A stretch of 64,000 nt of DNA, from contig CAMCUD010000005.1 in the NCBI GenBank assembly GCA_945878865.1, positions 1 through 64,000 on the forward strand, given 5' to 3'. The stretch is from Bifidobacterium breve. GTDB lineage: Bacteria; Actinomycetota; Thermoleophilia; Solirubrobacterales; Solirubrobacteraceae. Shown in pieces: positions 19,031-29,986 of the stretch. The position numbers were made by a program, and so were the translations under genes. Each line of letters starts with the position of its first letter. Position 1 is the first letter of the stretch. The notes under the pieces are model-generated. The model had not been told where the DNA came from. It did no database searches and saw only the letters and a program-made list of their open reading frames with translations.

Positions 19031-20302
19031 CTATTTCAGGAAGCCCTCGTAGTTGCGCATCATGAGCTGCGCCTCGAGCTGCTTCATGGTGTCCAGCGCG
19101 ACGCCGATGACGATGAGCAGGGACGTCCCGCCGAAGTAGAAGTTCGCGGCCGTCTGGTTGATCAGCAGCGTCGGCAGCGCGGCGACCGCGGCGAGATACA
19201 GGGCGCCGGGGAACGTCAGGCGCGCGAGGATCCGGTCGAGGAACTCCGCCGTCGGCCGCCCCGGACGCACGCCGGGAATGAAGCCGCCGTACTTCTTCAG
19301 GTTGTCCGCCTGGTCCACCGGGTTGAAGGTGACCGCGGTGTAGAAGTACGTGAAGAGGATGATGAGCACCGTCTCGCCGATGAGGTAGGCGGCGCCGCTG
19401 GGCGAGAAGAAGCTCGCGAGGTCCTTGCCCCACTGCGCGTTGGTCAGCTGGCCGATCGTCGGCGGGAACGCCATGAGCGACGCGGCGAAGATGACCGGGA
19501 TGACGCCCGCCATGTTCACGCGCAGCGGCAGGTAGGTCTGGCCGCCCGACGTCATGCGCCGGCCGATCACGCGCTTGGCGTACTGGATCGGGATCCGGCG
19601 CTGACCTTCCTGGACGAACACGATCGCCGCGATGACCGCGAGGGCCAGGAACGGCATCATCACCTTGAAGACCGGGTCCGGGCTCGTCCACCACGCGTTG
19701 ATGCCCTGCGGGAGCCCCGACACGATCGACGCGAAGATCATCAGCGAGATGCCGTTGCCGATGCCGCGCTGCGTGATGAGCTCGCCGAACCACATGACGA
19801 GCACGCAGCCCGCGGTCAGGCACGTGACGATGACGAAGACGTGGAATGCGTCGAACTGGTCGATCAGCGGCTGGCCGGCCGACGCGGTGAACGAGCGGAA
19901 GAGGAAGACGTAGCCGATGGCCTGGCCGAACGCGAGGCCGACGGTGAGGTAGCGCGTGTACTGGGTGATCTTCTGCTGGCCGACCTCACCCTCCTTCTGG
20001 AGCTTCTCCAGCGAGGGCACCACGACGGTCAGCAGCTGCAGGATGATCGACGCGGTGATGTAGGGCATGATCCCCAGCGCGAACAGCGCGATCCGGCTCA
20101 AGCCGCCGCCGCTGAACGTGTTGAGGAAGTTCAGGACGCCGCCGCCGCCGAACTGCTCCTGGACCGACTGCACGGCCTCCGTGTTCACCCCCGGGACCGG
20201 GATGTGCGCGCCGAGGCGGTAGACCGCGAGCATCGCCGCCGTGAACAGCAGCTTCTTGCGGATGTCGGCGACCGTGAAGGCCTGGAGGATCGTGGAGATC
20301 AT
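19031..20302 (-). CDS. secY: Preprotein translocase subunit SecY
   Basis: 423 residues from the ATG at 20302 (MISTILQAFTVADIRKKLLF). The in-frame extension to 20356 would begin inside the tail of a terminator and is unlikely. Ten transmembrane helices are expected. The plug region (GGGGVLNFLNTFSGGGLSRIALFALGIMPYI) and the cytoplasmic loop IPIQYAKRVIGRR are typical. It forms the SecYEG channel. An intrinsic terminator separates it from rplO, so secY-adk-map probably has its own promoter. Confidence 0.96.
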   Translation of the reverse strand: MISTILQAFTVADIRKKLLFTAAMLAVYRLGAHIPVPGVNTEAVQSVQEQFGGGGVLNFLNTFSGGGLSRIALFALGIMPYITASIILQLLTVVVPSLEKLQKEGEVGQQKITQYTRYLTVGLAFGQAIGYVFLFRSFTASAGQPLIDQFDAFHVFVIVTCLTAGCVLVMWFGELITQRGIGNGISLMIFASIVSGLPQGINAWWTSPDPVFKVMMPFLALAVIAAIVFVQEGQRRIPIQYAKRVIGRRMTSGGQTYLPLRVNMAGVIPVIFAASLMAFPPTIGQLTNAQWGKDLASFFSPSGAAYLIGETVLIILFTYFYTAVTFNPVDQADNLKKYGGFIPGVRPGRPTAEFLDRILARLTFPGALYLAAVAALPTLLINQTAANFYFGGTSLLIVIGVALDTMKQLEAQLMMRNYEGFLK

Positions 20303-20356
20303 GGGGAGGTCGAAGCGTAGCCGAGTGGTCTGCGCGGGTGAGGGGACAGAAAGCAA

Positions 20357-20386
20357 CGAGAGCCCCGTCGCGGAACGGGGCTCTCG
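20357..20386 (-). terminator. Intrinsic terminator between rplO and secY
   Basis: A perfect 12-bp stem (20357-20368 with 20375-20386) has a 6-nt loop and is followed on the minus strand by TTGCTTTCTGTCCCC, a U-rich tail. It ends or attenuates the r-protein transcript before secY. Confidence 0.75.
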
Positions 20387-20416
20387 GACATCACATCAGG
20401 TTCGGGGCCGACACGC

Positions 20417-20926
20417 CTACTCGACGACGACGACAGTCCCGCCGGCGGCCTCGATGGCCTCCCGGGCGCTCGCGCTGAACTTGTGCGCGTGCACCGTGAG
20501 CGGCTTCGTGATCTCGCCCTTGGCGAGAATCTTGATCGGCACGCCCTTGCGGGTGCCCAGGCCAGCGGCGACGAGCGCCTCGACCGTGACGTCCGCGCCG
20601 GACTCGAAGCGCGCGTCGAGGTCCTTGAGGTTCACGGGCTGCGTGTGCGTCCGGAACGGCTCGAAGGGCATCGACATCTTCTTCGTCGGGCCACGCAGCT
20701 TGCGCATCCGCATGTGGATGGGCATCTGGCCGCCCTCGAAGCGCGCACGGTCCTTCGCGCCGGAGCGCGAGCCGTAGCCCTTCTGGCCGCGACCGGACGT
20801 CTTGCCCAGGCCCGAGCCCTCACCGCGGCCGACGCGCTTGCGCGCCTTGCGGCTGCCGGGGGCCGGCGCGAGGGTGTTCAGCCCGATGCGGACCTCGTCG
20901 TCCTCGGTCTTCTTCTCAGGACTCAT
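20417..20926 (-). CDS. rplO: 50S ribosomal protein L15
   Basis: 169 residues. The uL15 signature is seen in RKRVGRGEGSGLGKTSGRG and FEGGQMPIHMRMRKLRG. A short acidic extension ([13 protein letters not shown]) precedes the usual LNTLAPAPGSRK start. It overlaps rpmD by 11 bases and is followed by the 20357-20386 terminator. Confidence 0.96.
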   Translation of the reverse strand: MSPEKKTEDDEVRIGLNTLAPAPGSRKARKRVGRGEGSGLGKTSGRGQKGYGSRSGAKDRARFEGGQMPIHMRMRKLRGPTKKMSMPFEPFRTHTQPVNLKDLDARFESGADVTVEALVAAGLGTRKGVPIKILAKGEITKPLTVHAHKFSASAREAIEAAGGTVVVVE

Positions 20927-21094
20927 CGTCGACCTTCACGAGATGGCGGACGCGATGCAGGACACCACGCGAGGCCGGTGTGTCGTTGACCTCGACGGTC
21001 TGACCGATCTTGCGCAGGCCGAGCGTGCGCAGCGACTCGCGCTGCGCGTGGTTCGCGCCGTTCTTGGACTTGATCTGGGTGACCTTGAGCGAGC

Positions 21095-21098
<4 letters not shown>
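20916..21098 (-). CDS. rpmD: 50S ribosomal protein L30
   Basis: 60 residues from a [43 protein letters not shown]. This is the full uL30 short form. It overlaps the rpsE stop by 4 bases (GTGA). Confidence 0.96.
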
Positions 21099-21702
<604 letters not shown>

Positions 21703-21706
<4 letters not shown>

Positions 21707-22056
21707 ACGGCGAGCCCTCCCTCGCGGACGCCCTCGGCGAAGGCCTTCACGCGCCCGTGGTACTGGTAGCCGCCCCGGTCGAACACCGCGCGCTCGACGC
21801 CCGCGGCCTTCGCGCGCTCGGCGAGCAGCTGCCCGGCCTTGCCCGCGGCGTCGGCCGGCTTGAGGTCACGCAGATCCGGCTCGGTCCACTGGACCGACGC
21901 CAGCGTGTGCCCGGCCTCGTCGTCGATGAGCTGGGCAGAGATGCCCCGATTGGAACGGAAAATGGAGATGCGGGGGCGCGCGGCGGTCCCGACGACCTTC
22001 GCGCGCACGCGGCGCCGACGCTTGAGGCGGCGCGCCTGGGGGGTCTGGACGCTCAT
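21703..22056 (-). CDS. rplR: 50S ribosomal protein L18
   Basis: 117 residues. The [20 protein letters not shown] start and the [20 protein letters not shown] end are the uL18 signatures. It binds 5S rRNA together with L5. It has ATGA overlaps with rplF upstream and rpsE downstream. Confidence 0.96.
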
Positions 22057-22586
22057 GCGCGCTTGCCCACCTTCCTGGCGACGTACTCGCCCTCGTAGCG
22101 GATGCCCTTGCCCTTGTAGGGCTCCGGCGGACGCTGCTTGCGGATGATGGCGGCGATCTCGCCGACCTGCTGCTTGGAGATGCCCTTGACGACCACGCGG
22201 GTCGGCTGCGGCACTTCGAACTCGATGCCCTCCGGCGCCTCGATCGGCACGGGGTGGCTGTAGCCGAGCGCGAGCTCGAGGTTCTTGCCCTTGAGCGCGG
22301 CGCGGTAGCCGACGCCCTGGATCTCGAGCGCCTTGACGTAACCCTCGGTGACGCCGACGACCATGTTGGCGACCAGCGACCGGGTCAGCCCGTGCAGCGC
22401 ACGGTGCTCGCCGCGGTCGGTCGGGCGCGTGACGACGAGCTCGCCGTCCTGCTGCTCGACCGAGATGTCGCGGTTCACGCGCTCGGAGAGCTCGCCCTTC
22501 GGGCCCTTCACGGTGACGAGCTCGGGCTCGATCGTGACGGTGACGCCGTCCGGGACGGGGATGGGCTTACGACCGATTCGGGACAT
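22053..22586 (-). CDS. rplF: 50S ribosomal protein L6
   Basis: 177 residues from the ATG at 22586 ([20 protein letters not shown]), the conserved uL6 start. The end has the signature [19 protein letters not shown]. The open frame extends further upstream but overlaps rpsH out of frame and is not used. It lies near the sarcin-ricin loop. Confidence 0.97.
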   Translation of the reverse strand: MSRIGRKPIPVPDGVTVTIEPELVTVKGPKGELSERVNRDISVEQQDGELVVTRPTDRGEHRALHGLTRSLVANMVVGVTEGYVKALEIQGVGYRAALKGKNLELALGYSHPVPIEAPEGIEFEVPQPTRVVVKGISKQQVGEIAAIIRKQRPPEPYKGKGIRYEGEYVARKVGKRA

Positions 22587-22588
22587 GG

Positions 22589-22999
22589 CTACCAGACCTC
22601 CGCCACGACCTCGCCGCCCACGCCCTGCTGGCGCGCGGCATGGCCGGTCAGGACGCCCTTCGACGTCGAGACGATGACGGTGCCCATGCCGCCCTGCACC
22701 TTCGGGAGCTCCTTGGCGCCCGCGTAGTGGCGCTTGCCCGGACGCGACACACGGCGCAGGCCGTTGATCGCCGAGCGGCGGTCGGACGTGTACTTCAGGT
22801 TGACGCGGAGGACCGTGCCCGGGTGATCGGCGGTCGGCGCCTCCACCTCGTAGCCGGCGATGTAGCCCTCTTCCTTGAGGATGCGGGCGCACTCCGTCTT
22901 CAGCTTGGACGCCGGGATTTCCACGGTCTCGTGCGCCGCCTGGATGGCGTTGCGGATACGCGTGAGGAAATCGGCGATGGGATCAGTGCTTGAACTCAT
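22589..22999 (-). CDS. rpsH: 30S ribosomal protein S8
   Basis: 136 residues. [19 protein letters not shown] starts the protein. The C-terminal signature [33 protein letters not shown] is complete. It binds the 16S central domain and, in E. coli, represses the spc operon by binding mRNA near rplE. No such site was searched here. Confidence 0.97.
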   Translation of the reverse strand: MSSSTDPIADFLTRIRNAIQAAHETVEIPASKLKTECARILKEEGYIAGYEVEAPTADHPGTVLRVNLKYTSDRRSAINGLRRVSRPGKRHYAGAKELPKVQGGMGTVIVSTSKGVLTGHAARQQGVGGEVVAEVW

Positions 23000-23021
23000 G
23001 GATCTAACGGGTCCGCCTGGA

Positions 23022-23207
23022 TTACCAGGACGACTTCGTCATGCCGGGGATGTAGCCGTTGTGCGCGAGCTCCCGGAGGCAGATGCGGCAGACGCCAAAC
23101 TTCCGGTACACGGCGCGAGAGCGGCCGCAGCGGCGGCAGCGCGTGTACTCGCGAGTCTTGTACTTCGCGGGGCGCTGCTGGCGCACCCACTGCGACGTCT
23201 TGGCCAT
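23022..23207 (-). CDS. rpsZ: 30S ribosomal protein S14, short zinc form (type Z)
   Basis: 61 residues, [20 protein letters not shown] onward. Two Cys pairs (CRRCGRS and CRICLREL) form the zinc site of the short uS14 class. It is separated from rplE by one base, in the standard position between rplE and rpsH. Many actinobacteria carry a second zinc-free S14 elsewhere for zinc limitation. None is in this window. Confidence 0.96.
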   Translation of the reverse strand: MAKTSQWVRQQRPAKYKTREYTRCRRCGRSRAVYRKFGVCRICLRELAHNGYIPGMTKSSW

Positions 23208-23208
23208 G

Positions 23209-23781
23209 CTAGCTGCTCTCCTTGGCGAACGGCATACCGAACTCCTCGAGCAGAGCCCGTGCCTCCTCGTCGGTCTTCGCGGTGGTCGTGATCGTGATGT
23301 CCAGGCCCCGGACCTGGTCGATCGCGTCGTAATCGATCTCGGGGAAGATGATCTGCTCCTTGACGCCCATGGAGTAGTTGCCACGGCCGTCGAAGGACGT
23401 CGTCTTGAGGCCTCGGAAGTCGCGGATCCGCGGGATCGCGACGCTCATGAGGCGGTCGATGAACTCGTAGGCACGCTCGCGACGCAGGGTCACGGCGAGG
23501 CCGACCGGCATGCCCTCACGCAGCTTGAACGCCGCGATGGACTTGCGGGCACGGCGGATGTTCGGCTTCTGGCCGGTGATCTGCTCGAGCTGCTCAGCGG
23601 CGGCCTCGAGCTGCTTGGAGTCCTGCTTGGCCTCGCCGACACCCATGTTCACGGTCACCTTGACCAGCTTGGGCGCCTGCATGTCGGAGCTGTAGCCGAA
23701 CTGCTCGATGAGCTTCGGCTTGATCTCCTCGTAGTACCGGACCTTCAGGCGGGCCGGCGGAGTCTGCTGCTCGGTCGCCAT
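23209..23781 (-). CDS. rplE: 50S ribosomal protein L5
   Basis: 190 residues. The motif [16 protein letters not shown] and the region [22 protein letters not shown] identify uL5. [19 protein letters not shown] is in the C-terminal half. It binds 5S rRNA and contacts the P-site tRNA. Confidence 0.97.
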   Translation of the reverse strand: MATEQQTPPARLKVRYYEEIKPKLIEQFGYSSDMQAPKLVKVTVNMGVGEAKQDSKQLEAAAEQLEQITGQKPNIRRARKSIAAFKLREGMPVGLAVTLRRERAYEFIDRLMSVAIPRIRDFRGLKTTSFDGRGNYSMGVKEQIIFPEIDYDAIDQVRGLDITITTTAKTDEEARALLEEFGMPFAKESS

Positions 23782-23783
23782 GC

Positions 23784-24098
23784 TCAGATCACCTCACCGG
23801 AGCGCTTGGCCACCCGGACGCGCTTGCCGTCACGGACCTCGACGCCGATGCGGGTCGGCTTCTTGGTCTTCGGGTCGATGAGCGCGACGTTCGACACGTG
23901 GATCGACGCCTCCCGCTCGATGACGCCGGCAGGCTGCGTGGAGCCCGGCAGCGCGCGCTGGTGGCGCTTGATGATGTTCAGGCCCTCGACGAAGACCCGG
24001 TCGTGCTCGGCGTCGACGCGCAGGACCTTGCCGGTCTTGCCCTTGTCCTTGCCGGAGATGACGATGACCTCGTCGTCCGTCTTGATGCGCAGCGCCAT
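23784..24098 (-). CDS. rplX: 50S ribosomal protein L24
   Basis: 104 residues. The KOW motif [19 protein letters not shown] opens the protein. The [19 protein letters not shown] segment is the bacterial uL24 end. It is an assembly initiator at the exit tunnel. It lies 2 bases from both neighbours. Confidence 0.96.
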   Translation of the reverse strand: MALRIKTDDEVIVISGKDKGKTGKVLRVDAEHDRVFVEGLNIIKRHQRALPGSTQPAGVIEREASIHVSNVALIDPKTKKPTRIGVEVRDGKRVRVAKRSGEVI

Positions 24099-24100
24099 GG

Positions 24101-24469
24101 CTAGAGCACCTCCGGAGCGAGCGAGATGATCTTCATGAAGTTGCGATCGCGCAGCTCGCGGGCGACGGGGCCGAAGATGCGGGTTCCGCGCGGGTTGTTC
24201 TGCGCGTCGATGATCACCGCGGCGTTCTCGTCGAAGCCGATGTACGTGCCGTCGTTGCGGCCGAACGGCTTCTTCGTGCGCACGACGACGGCCTTGACGA
24301 CCTCGCCCTTCTTGACCGTGCCCTGCGGGGTGGCGGTCTTGACGGTCGCGGTGATGATGTCCCCCACGCCCGCGTAGCGGCGCTTGCTGCCGCCCTGCAC
24401 ACGGATGCAGAGGATCTCGCGGGCGCCGGTGTTGTCGGCGACCTTGAGTCGGGTCTCGTTCTGGATCAC
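24101..24469 (-). CDS. rplN: 50S ribosomal protein L14
   Basis: 122 residues, the canonical uL14 length, from the GTG at 24469 ([20 protein letters not shown]). The ATG of the longer open frame is ruled out by the GTGA overlap with rpsQ and by length. [20 protein letters not shown] is typical. It is the first gene of the spc cluster, with no gap from the S10 cluster. Confidence 0.96.
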   Translation of the reverse strand: MIQNETRLKVADNTGAREILCIRVQGGSKRRYAGVGDIITATVKTATPQGTVKKGEVVKAVVVRTKKPFGRNDGTYIGFDENAAVIIDAQNNPRGTRIFGPVARELRDRNFMKIISLAPEVL

Positions 24470-25032
24470 TTGGCGCGCTCCACGACCTCGACGAGCTTCC
24501 AGCGCTTCAGCCGCGACAGCGGGCGGCACTCCACGATCGTGACGACGTCGCCCTCGTTGGCGTCGTTCGTCTCGTCATGGGCGTGCAGCGTCGTCGAGCT
24601 GCGCACGATCTTCTCGTAGCGACGGTGACGCCGCGCGGTATCGATGCGGACGGTGATCGTCTTGTCGGGCTTCGCCGACACGACGGTGCCGCGACGCACC
24701 TGCGGGTTGCCGGCGACCTTCTCCGCGGGCGGAGTGGCAGCACCCTTCTCGGTCTTCTTCGCCTTCTCCTGGTCGCGGCGACGCTTGCGCGCCACGGCCT
24801 TCTGCTTGCGCAGAGCGACCCGCTCGGCGTGACGGTCCTCGTTGGACCGCTCGCTCTTGGCGGGACCGGTCGCCCGGGATCGCGCACGCTTGCGCGCCTC
24901 CTTCGGGTGGAGCTTCTCCTCGGGCTCAGCCGGCTCAGCGGCCTCCGCCGTCGGAGCGTCCTCGGAGGACTCGACGGCCTCTGCGGCCGCGGTCTCCTCC
25001 GTGGTCTCCTCGTTGGTCTCTTCGTCAGCCAT
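24466..25032 (-). CDS. rpsQ: 30S ribosomal protein S17 with a ~108-residue N-terminal extension
   Basis: 188 residues, more than double the usual ~85. Residues 109-188 are the uS17 OB fold ([19 protein letters not shown], ending [15 protein letters not shown]). Residues 1-40 are very acidic (Glu/Ala/Thr), and 41-108 are a basic, helical, Arg/Lys-rich stretch. The extended start is real rather than mis-called: its ATG overlaps the rpmC stop by one base (TGATG), and no other coding sequence fills the gap. The extension is predicted to be disordered. Confidence 0.93.
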   Translation of the reverse strand: MADEETNEETTEETAAAEAVESSEDAPTAEAAEPAEPEEKLHPKEARKRARSRATGPAKSERSNEDRHAERVALRKQKAVARKRRRDQEKAKKTEKGAATPPAEKVAGNPQVRRGTVVSAKPDKTITVRIDTARRHRRYEKIVRSSTTLHAHDETNDANEGDVVTIVECRPLSRLKRWKLVEVVERAK

Positions 25033-25247
25033 CAGCTTTTCTGGTTGGTCGGAACGGTGATGCCGCGCTCACGGGCGACCGTGAGGGCGCGCGCAAGCTC
25101 GCGCTTGGCGGCGCGCAGCGCCGCGGTGTTCTCCAGCTCGCCGGTGGCGTGGGAGAACCGCAGGCCGAACAGCTCGCGGCGCTGCTCGGAGATCTTGGTG
25201 AGGAGCCCGCTCTCGTCGAGCTCCCGCAGGTCAGCAGCCGTGCTCAC
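25032..25247 (-). CDS. rpmC: 50S ribosomal protein L29
   Basis: 71 residues from a [43 protein letters not shown]. This is the two-helix hairpin of uL29 at the exit tunnel. A GTGA overlap with rplP upstream and a 1-base overlap with rpsQ downstream show tight coupling. Confidence 0.95.
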   Translation of the reverse strand: MSTAADLRELDESGLLTKISEQRRELFGLRFSHATGELENTAALRAAKRELARALTVARERGITVPTNQKS

Positions 25248-25659
25248 TGGCCATCCTCCCGCGTGACGAACTTGGTACGGACGGGCAGCTTGTGGCCGGC
25301 CAGGCGCATCGCCTCACGCGCGAGGGGCTCGGGCACGCCGGCCAGCTCGAACATGACGCGACCCGGCTTGACCACGCAGACCCAGCCTTCGGGGTTGCCC
25401 TTACCGGAGCCCATGCGGGTCTCGGCGGGCTTCTTCGTGACCGGCTTGTCCGGGAAGACGTTGATCCAGACCTTGCCGCCACGCTTGATCTTGCGGGTCA
25501 TCGCAATACGCGCGGCCTCGATCTGGCGGTTGGTCAGCCACCCGGCGTCGAGTGACTTGATGCCGTACTCGCCGAACTGCACGGTGGTCTGGCCGCGGGA
25601 GTACCCCGCACGACGACCACGGTGCTGCTTGCGGTGCTTGACGCGCTTCGGAGCGAGCA

Positions 25660-25660
<1 letters not shown>
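25244..25660 (-). CDS. rplP: 50S ribosomal protein L16
   Basis: 138 residues. It starts [20 protein letters not shown] and contains [20 protein letters not shown] and [12 protein letters not shown], all uL16 hallmarks. It lies at the A-site tRNA elbow. Its ATG overlaps the rpsC TAA by one base. Confidence 0.97.
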
Positions 25661-26562
<902 letters not shown>

Positions 26563-26570
26563 GAGTTCGG

Positions 26571-27287
26571 TCAGTCCTTGGGCGTGAGCGTGATCGTCAG
26601 GTGGCTGGTGCGCTTGCGGATCTTCGTCGCGCGACCCATCGCCCGGGGCTGGAAACGCTTGAGCGTCGGCCCCTCGTCAGCGGTCACGGCGAGAACCTTC
26701 AGGTCGTCGCCCACGAGCTCGTGGTTGTGCTCGGCGTTGGCGATCGCCGACTCGAGCAGCTTCGACCAGTCCCGCGCGACGGCGCGCTGGGTATGAGCGA
26801 GGATAGCGCGGGCCTCGTTGACGTCCTTGCCGCGGATGTGGTCGCACACGAGTCGCGCCTTGCGGGCGGACGTGCGGACGTACTTGGCCTGGGCGCGGAC
26901 GGTCGGGCGGTCGCCGTTGGAGGGCTTGGCCTTCGCGGGCTTCTCCTCGGCCTTCGGCTCCTCGGCCTTCTTGGCCGCGGGCTTCTTCGCCGCCGGCTTG
27001 CGCTTCGGCTTGGCGACGTCGGCGTCAGCCGACGTGGCGTCCTCGGCGACGGGCTCCTCGGCAACGGCCTCGGTGGGCTCGTCGGCCTCGGGGGCCTCCT
27101 CGGCGTCGGCGTCGGCCTTCTTGGCGGCCGGCTTCTTCTTCGCCGCCGGCTTGCGCTTGGGCTTGGGCTTCTCCTCAGCGGCGTCGGCGGCGGGCTCCGT
27201 GGACGTCTCAGCGACGGCTTCTTCCGTCACCGCGGTCTCCTCGGTCGCCGCCTCCGGCGTCTCCTCGTTCTTGGGATCGTCAGCCAT
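26571..27287 (-). CDS. rplV: 50S ribosomal protein L22 with a ~129-residue N-terminal extension
   Basis: 238 residues. The uL22 core begins near residue 130 (VRAQAKYVRTSARKARLVCD) and ends with RAMGRATKIRKRTSHLTITL. The extension alternates acidic Glu/Ala blocks with two copies of KPKRKPAAKKKPAAKK-like basic repeats (~42-57 and ~93-107), resembling histone H1-like tails. The start codon is 3 bases after the rpsS stop on the transcript, so there is no room for another gene. The core hairpin lines the exit tunnel. Confidence 0.93.
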   Translation of the reverse strand: MADDPKNEETPEAATEETAVTEEAVAETSTEPAADAAEEKPKPKRKPAAKKKPAAKKADADAEEAPEADEPTEAVAEEPVAEDATSADADVAKPKRKPAAKKPAAKKAEEPKAEEKPAKAKPSNGDRPTVRAQAKYVRTSARKARLVCDHIRGKDVNEARAILAHTQRAVARDWSKLLESAIANAEHNHELVGDDLKVLAVTADEGPTLKRFQPRAMGRATKIRKRTSHLTITLTPKD

Positions 27288-27289
27288 GG

Positions 27290-27562
27290 TCAGCGGACCT
27301 TCCCGGAGCCGGCGTGGCCCTTGTACGTGCGCGTCGGAGCGAACTCACCGAGCTTGTGGCCGACCATCGACTCGCTGACGAACACGGGGACGTGCTTGCG
27401 CCCGTCGTGCACGGCGATCGTGTGACCGACCATCTCGGGGAAGATCGTCGAGGTGCGCGACCAGGTCTTCACCATGGTCTTCGTATTCGCGGCGTTCTGG
27501 GCCTCGATCCGGGAGAGGAGACGCTCCTCGACCCACGGCCCCTTCTTGCTCGAACGGCTCAT
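27290..27562 (-). CDS. rpsS: 30S ribosomal protein S19
   Basis: 90 residues: [54 protein letters not shown] complete uS19 of the 30S head. ATGA overlap with rplB. Confidence 0.97.
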   Translation of the reverse strand: MSRSSKKGPWVEERLLSRIEAQNAANTKTMVKTWSRTSTIFPEMVGHTIAVHDGRKHVPVFVSESMVGHKLGEFAPTRTYKGHAGSGKVR

Positions 27563-28398
27563 CGCTTCTTCCCTCGCTTGCGACCGCGCACGATGTAGCG
27601 ATCGGACGCCTTGTGCTTCTTGCGGGTCCGGTACCCGAGCGTGGGCACGCCCCAGGGGGTGACCGGATGACGGCCCGGCGTGGTGGAGCCCTCGCCGCCG
27701 CCGTGCGGGTGGTCGACCGGGTTCATCGCCGTGCCGCGCGTCTGCGGGCGGACGCCCATGTGACGCTTGCGGCCGGCCTTGCCGACCTTCACGTTCTGAT
27801 GATCGGCGTTGCCGATCACGCCGATGGTTGCGCGGCAGCTGTCGCGGACCATGCGCATCTCGCCCGAGGGCAGACGCAGCGTGGCCATCCCCTGATCCTT
27901 CGCCATGAGCTGGATCGAGGTGCCGGCCGAGCGACCGAGCTGGCCACCGCGGCCGGGCTCGAGCTCGACGTTGTGCACGACGGTACCCGTCGGGATGTTC
28001 GCCAGCGGGAGCGCGTTGCCGACCTTGATGTCGGCCTCAGGGCCGGACACGATCATCGTGCCGACCTCGAGCCGCGCCGGGGCCAGGATGTACGCCTTCG
28101 CGCCGTCGACGTAGTGCAGCAGCGCGATGTACGCCGAGCGGTTCGGGTCGTACTCGATGGCGGCGACCTTTGCGGGGACGCCGTCCTTCGTGCGCTTGAA
28201 GTCGATCTTGCGGTACAGCCGCTTGGCGCCGCCGCCGCGGTGGCGGGACGTCTTGCGACCGCGCGCGTTGCGGCCGCCGGACTTGGTCAGACCCTCGACG
28301 AGGGACTTCTCCGGCTCGGTCTTGGTGATCTCCGCGAAGTCCGCGTACGTCGAGAAGCGACGTCCGGGGCTCGTGGGCTTGGGCTTGCGAATCGCCAT
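27559..28398 (-). CDS. rplB: 50S ribosomal protein L2
   Basis: 279 residues. The conserved peptidyl-transferase-associated region [20 protein letters not shown] is intact, including the essential His. [19 protein letters not shown] and [14 protein letters not shown] also match uL2. It lies between rplW and rpsS in the S10 order. Confidence 0.98.
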   Translation of the reverse strand: MAIRKPKPTSPGRRFSTYADFAEITKTEPEKSLVEGLTKSGGRNARGRKTSRHRGGGAKRLYRKIDFKRTKDGVPAKVAAIEYDPNRSAYIALLHYVDGAKAYILAPARLEVGTMIVSGPEADIKVGNALPLANIPTGTVVHNVELEPGRGGQLGRSAGTSIQLMAKDQGMATLRLPSGEMRMVRDSCRATIGVIGNADHQNVKVGKAGRKRHMGVRPQTRGTAMNPVDHPHGGGEGSTTPGRHPVTPWGVPTLGYRTRKKHKASDRYIVRGRKRGKKR

Positions 28399-28410
28399 CG
28401 TTCAGACTCC

Positions 28411-28710
28411 TCAGCCGTCGAGCCCCTGCAGACCCTGGAACACCGGGATCTGCTGGCCGGGCTTGACCTGGACGACGGCCTTCTTCCACGACCGCGTGCG
28501 GCCGGACGTGTAGCCACGGCGCTTCGGCTTGGACTTCACGGACATGGTGCGGACCTCGACCACGTTGACCTCGAAGAGCGCTTCGACGGCCTGGCGGATC
28601 TGGGTCTTGTTCGCATCCGGGTGGACGCGGAACGTGTACCGGTCGGCGCTCGCGAGGACGTACGACTTCTCGGAGACGACCGGGCGGATGATGACCTGGG
28701 TGTGCTCCAT
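28411..28710 (-). CDS. rplW: 50S ribosomal protein L23
   Basis: 99 residues. VIIRPVVSEKSYVLASADRY and FEVNVVEVRTMSVKSKPKRR identify uL23, the docking site for trigger factor and SRP at the exit tunnel. One-base TGATG overlap with rplD. Confidence 0.96.
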   Translation of the reverse strand: MEHTQVIIRPVVSEKSYVLASADRYTFRVHPDANKTQIRQAVEALFEVNVVEVRTMSVKSKPKRRGYTSGRTRSWKKAVVQVKPGQQIPVFQGLQGLDG

Positions 28711-29372
28711 CAGGCCGTCGCCTCCTTCTTCGTCTTGCGCGCCGCGCGGGCGGTGAGCGACTCGAGGGCGGCCTCGGTCACGAGCAGGCTGCCCGCGCCG
28801 ATGACGTCGGCCACGCCGACGGTGCTCGCCTCCGCGACGGAGACGCGGTCGATGTTGCGGAACGACAGGGCGGCCCGGCCGGCCTCGGTCTCACGCGCGT
28901 CGGCATCGAGATCCTCGATGACGACGAGCACGGACGGGGTGTCCTGCCAGCCCGCGAGGAGCTCCTTCGCCTGCTTCGTCGACGGCTCCGCGAACGGGGC
29001 CGGGTCGAGCACCGCGATCGAGCCGCGGTCGGCATGGACGGACAGCGCGCTGCGCAGCGCGGCGATCCGCTCCTTGCGGTTGACCTTGAAGGTGTAGTGG
29101 CGCGGGGACGGACCGAACACGGTGCCGCCGCCGGTCCACAGCGGGTTGCGCGAGGAACCGGCGCGTGCGCGGCCGGTGCCCTTCTGGCGCCACGGCTTGG
29201 CGCCGCCACCGCGGACGAGGCCGCGGGTCTTGGTCGCGTGCGTGCCCTGACGGCGCGCGTTCAGCTCGGCGCGGACCGACTCGTGGACGAGCGGGCCGTT
29301 GAAGGGCGCGCCGAAGACGGCGTCGTCGAGTGCGACCTTCTTCGAGCCGCCGAGAACGGGAGCATCAGCCAT
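28710..29372 (-). CDS. rplD: 50S ribosomal protein L4
   Basis: 220 residues from the ATG at 29372 (MADAPVLGG). The conserved tunnel loop is [20 protein letters not shown], followed by [20 protein letters not shown]. In E. coli L4 also represses the S10 operon through the rpsJ leader, and a hairpin in the rpsJ leader here makes some such control possible. It overlaps rplC by 8 bases. Confidence 0.96.
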   Translation of the reverse strand: MADAPVLGGSKKVALDDAVFGAPFNGPLVHESVRAELNARRQGTHATKTRGLVRGGGAKPWRQKGTGRARAGSSRNPLWTGGGTVFGPSPRHYTFKVNRKERIAALRSALSVHADRGSIAVLDPAPFAEPSTKQAKELLAGWQDTPSVLVVIEDLDADARETEAGRAALSFRNIDRVSVAEASTVGVADVIGAGSLLVTEAALESLTARAARKTKKEATA

Positions 29373-29982
29373 CGGTGCGCACCTCCACCACGCCGTTGCG
29401 CGGGCCGGGCACGGAGCCACGGACGATCAGCAGGTTCTGGTCGGCGTCGATGCGCACGACCTCCAGGCCCTTCTGGGTAATGCGCTTGTTGCCCATCTGA
29501 CCCGGGCCGCGGATGCCCTTCATCACGCGCGCCGGCCAGGCGGACGCGCCGATGGAACCCGGCGCGCGCACGTTGTGCGAGCCGTGGCTCTTGGGACCGC
29601 TCGAGAAGTTGTGGCGCTTGATGGTGCCCTGGAAGCCCTTGCCCTTCGAGGTGCCGGCGACCTTCACCTTGTCGCCGACGTTGAACGCCTCGACGGTGAC
29701 GGTCCCCCCGACCTCCAGGCCCTCGCCCTCGTCGCGGAACTCCACGAGGTGGCGGACAGGCGGCGCGTCGGCCTTCTTCAGGTGGCCGAGCTCGGCCTTC
29801 GTCAGGTGCTTCTCCTTGGCGGCGCCGAAGCCGAGCTGGACGGCCGTGTAGCCGTCGCGCTCCTGCGTGCGCAGGGCGGTGACCGGACAGGGGCCGGCCT
29901 CCAGCACGGTGACGCGCTCGACCTGGCCGTCCTCGAGGAACAGCTGGGTCATACCGAGCTTCTTGGCAAGAATGGCGGGCAT
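29365..29982 (-). CDS. rplC: 50S ribosomal protein L3
   Basis: 205 residues. ILAKKLGMTQLFLEDGQVER starts it. The W-finger region KGFQGTIKRHNFSSGPKSHGSHN, with SIGASAWPARVMKG, is typical of uL3. It is an early 50S assembly protein. It lies 4 bases after rpsJ. Confidence 0.97.
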   Translation of the reverse strand: MPAILAKKLGMTQLFLEDGQVERVTVLEAGPCPVTALRTQERDGYTAVQLGFGAAKEKHLTKAELGHLKKADAPPVRHLVEFRDEGEGLEVGGTVTVEAFNVGDKVKVAGTSKGKGFQGTIKRHNFSSGPKSHGSHNVRAPGSIGASAWPARVMKGIRGPGQMGNKRITQKGLEVVRIDADQNLLIVRGSVPGPRNGVVEVRTDG

Positions 29983-29986
29983 AGGA

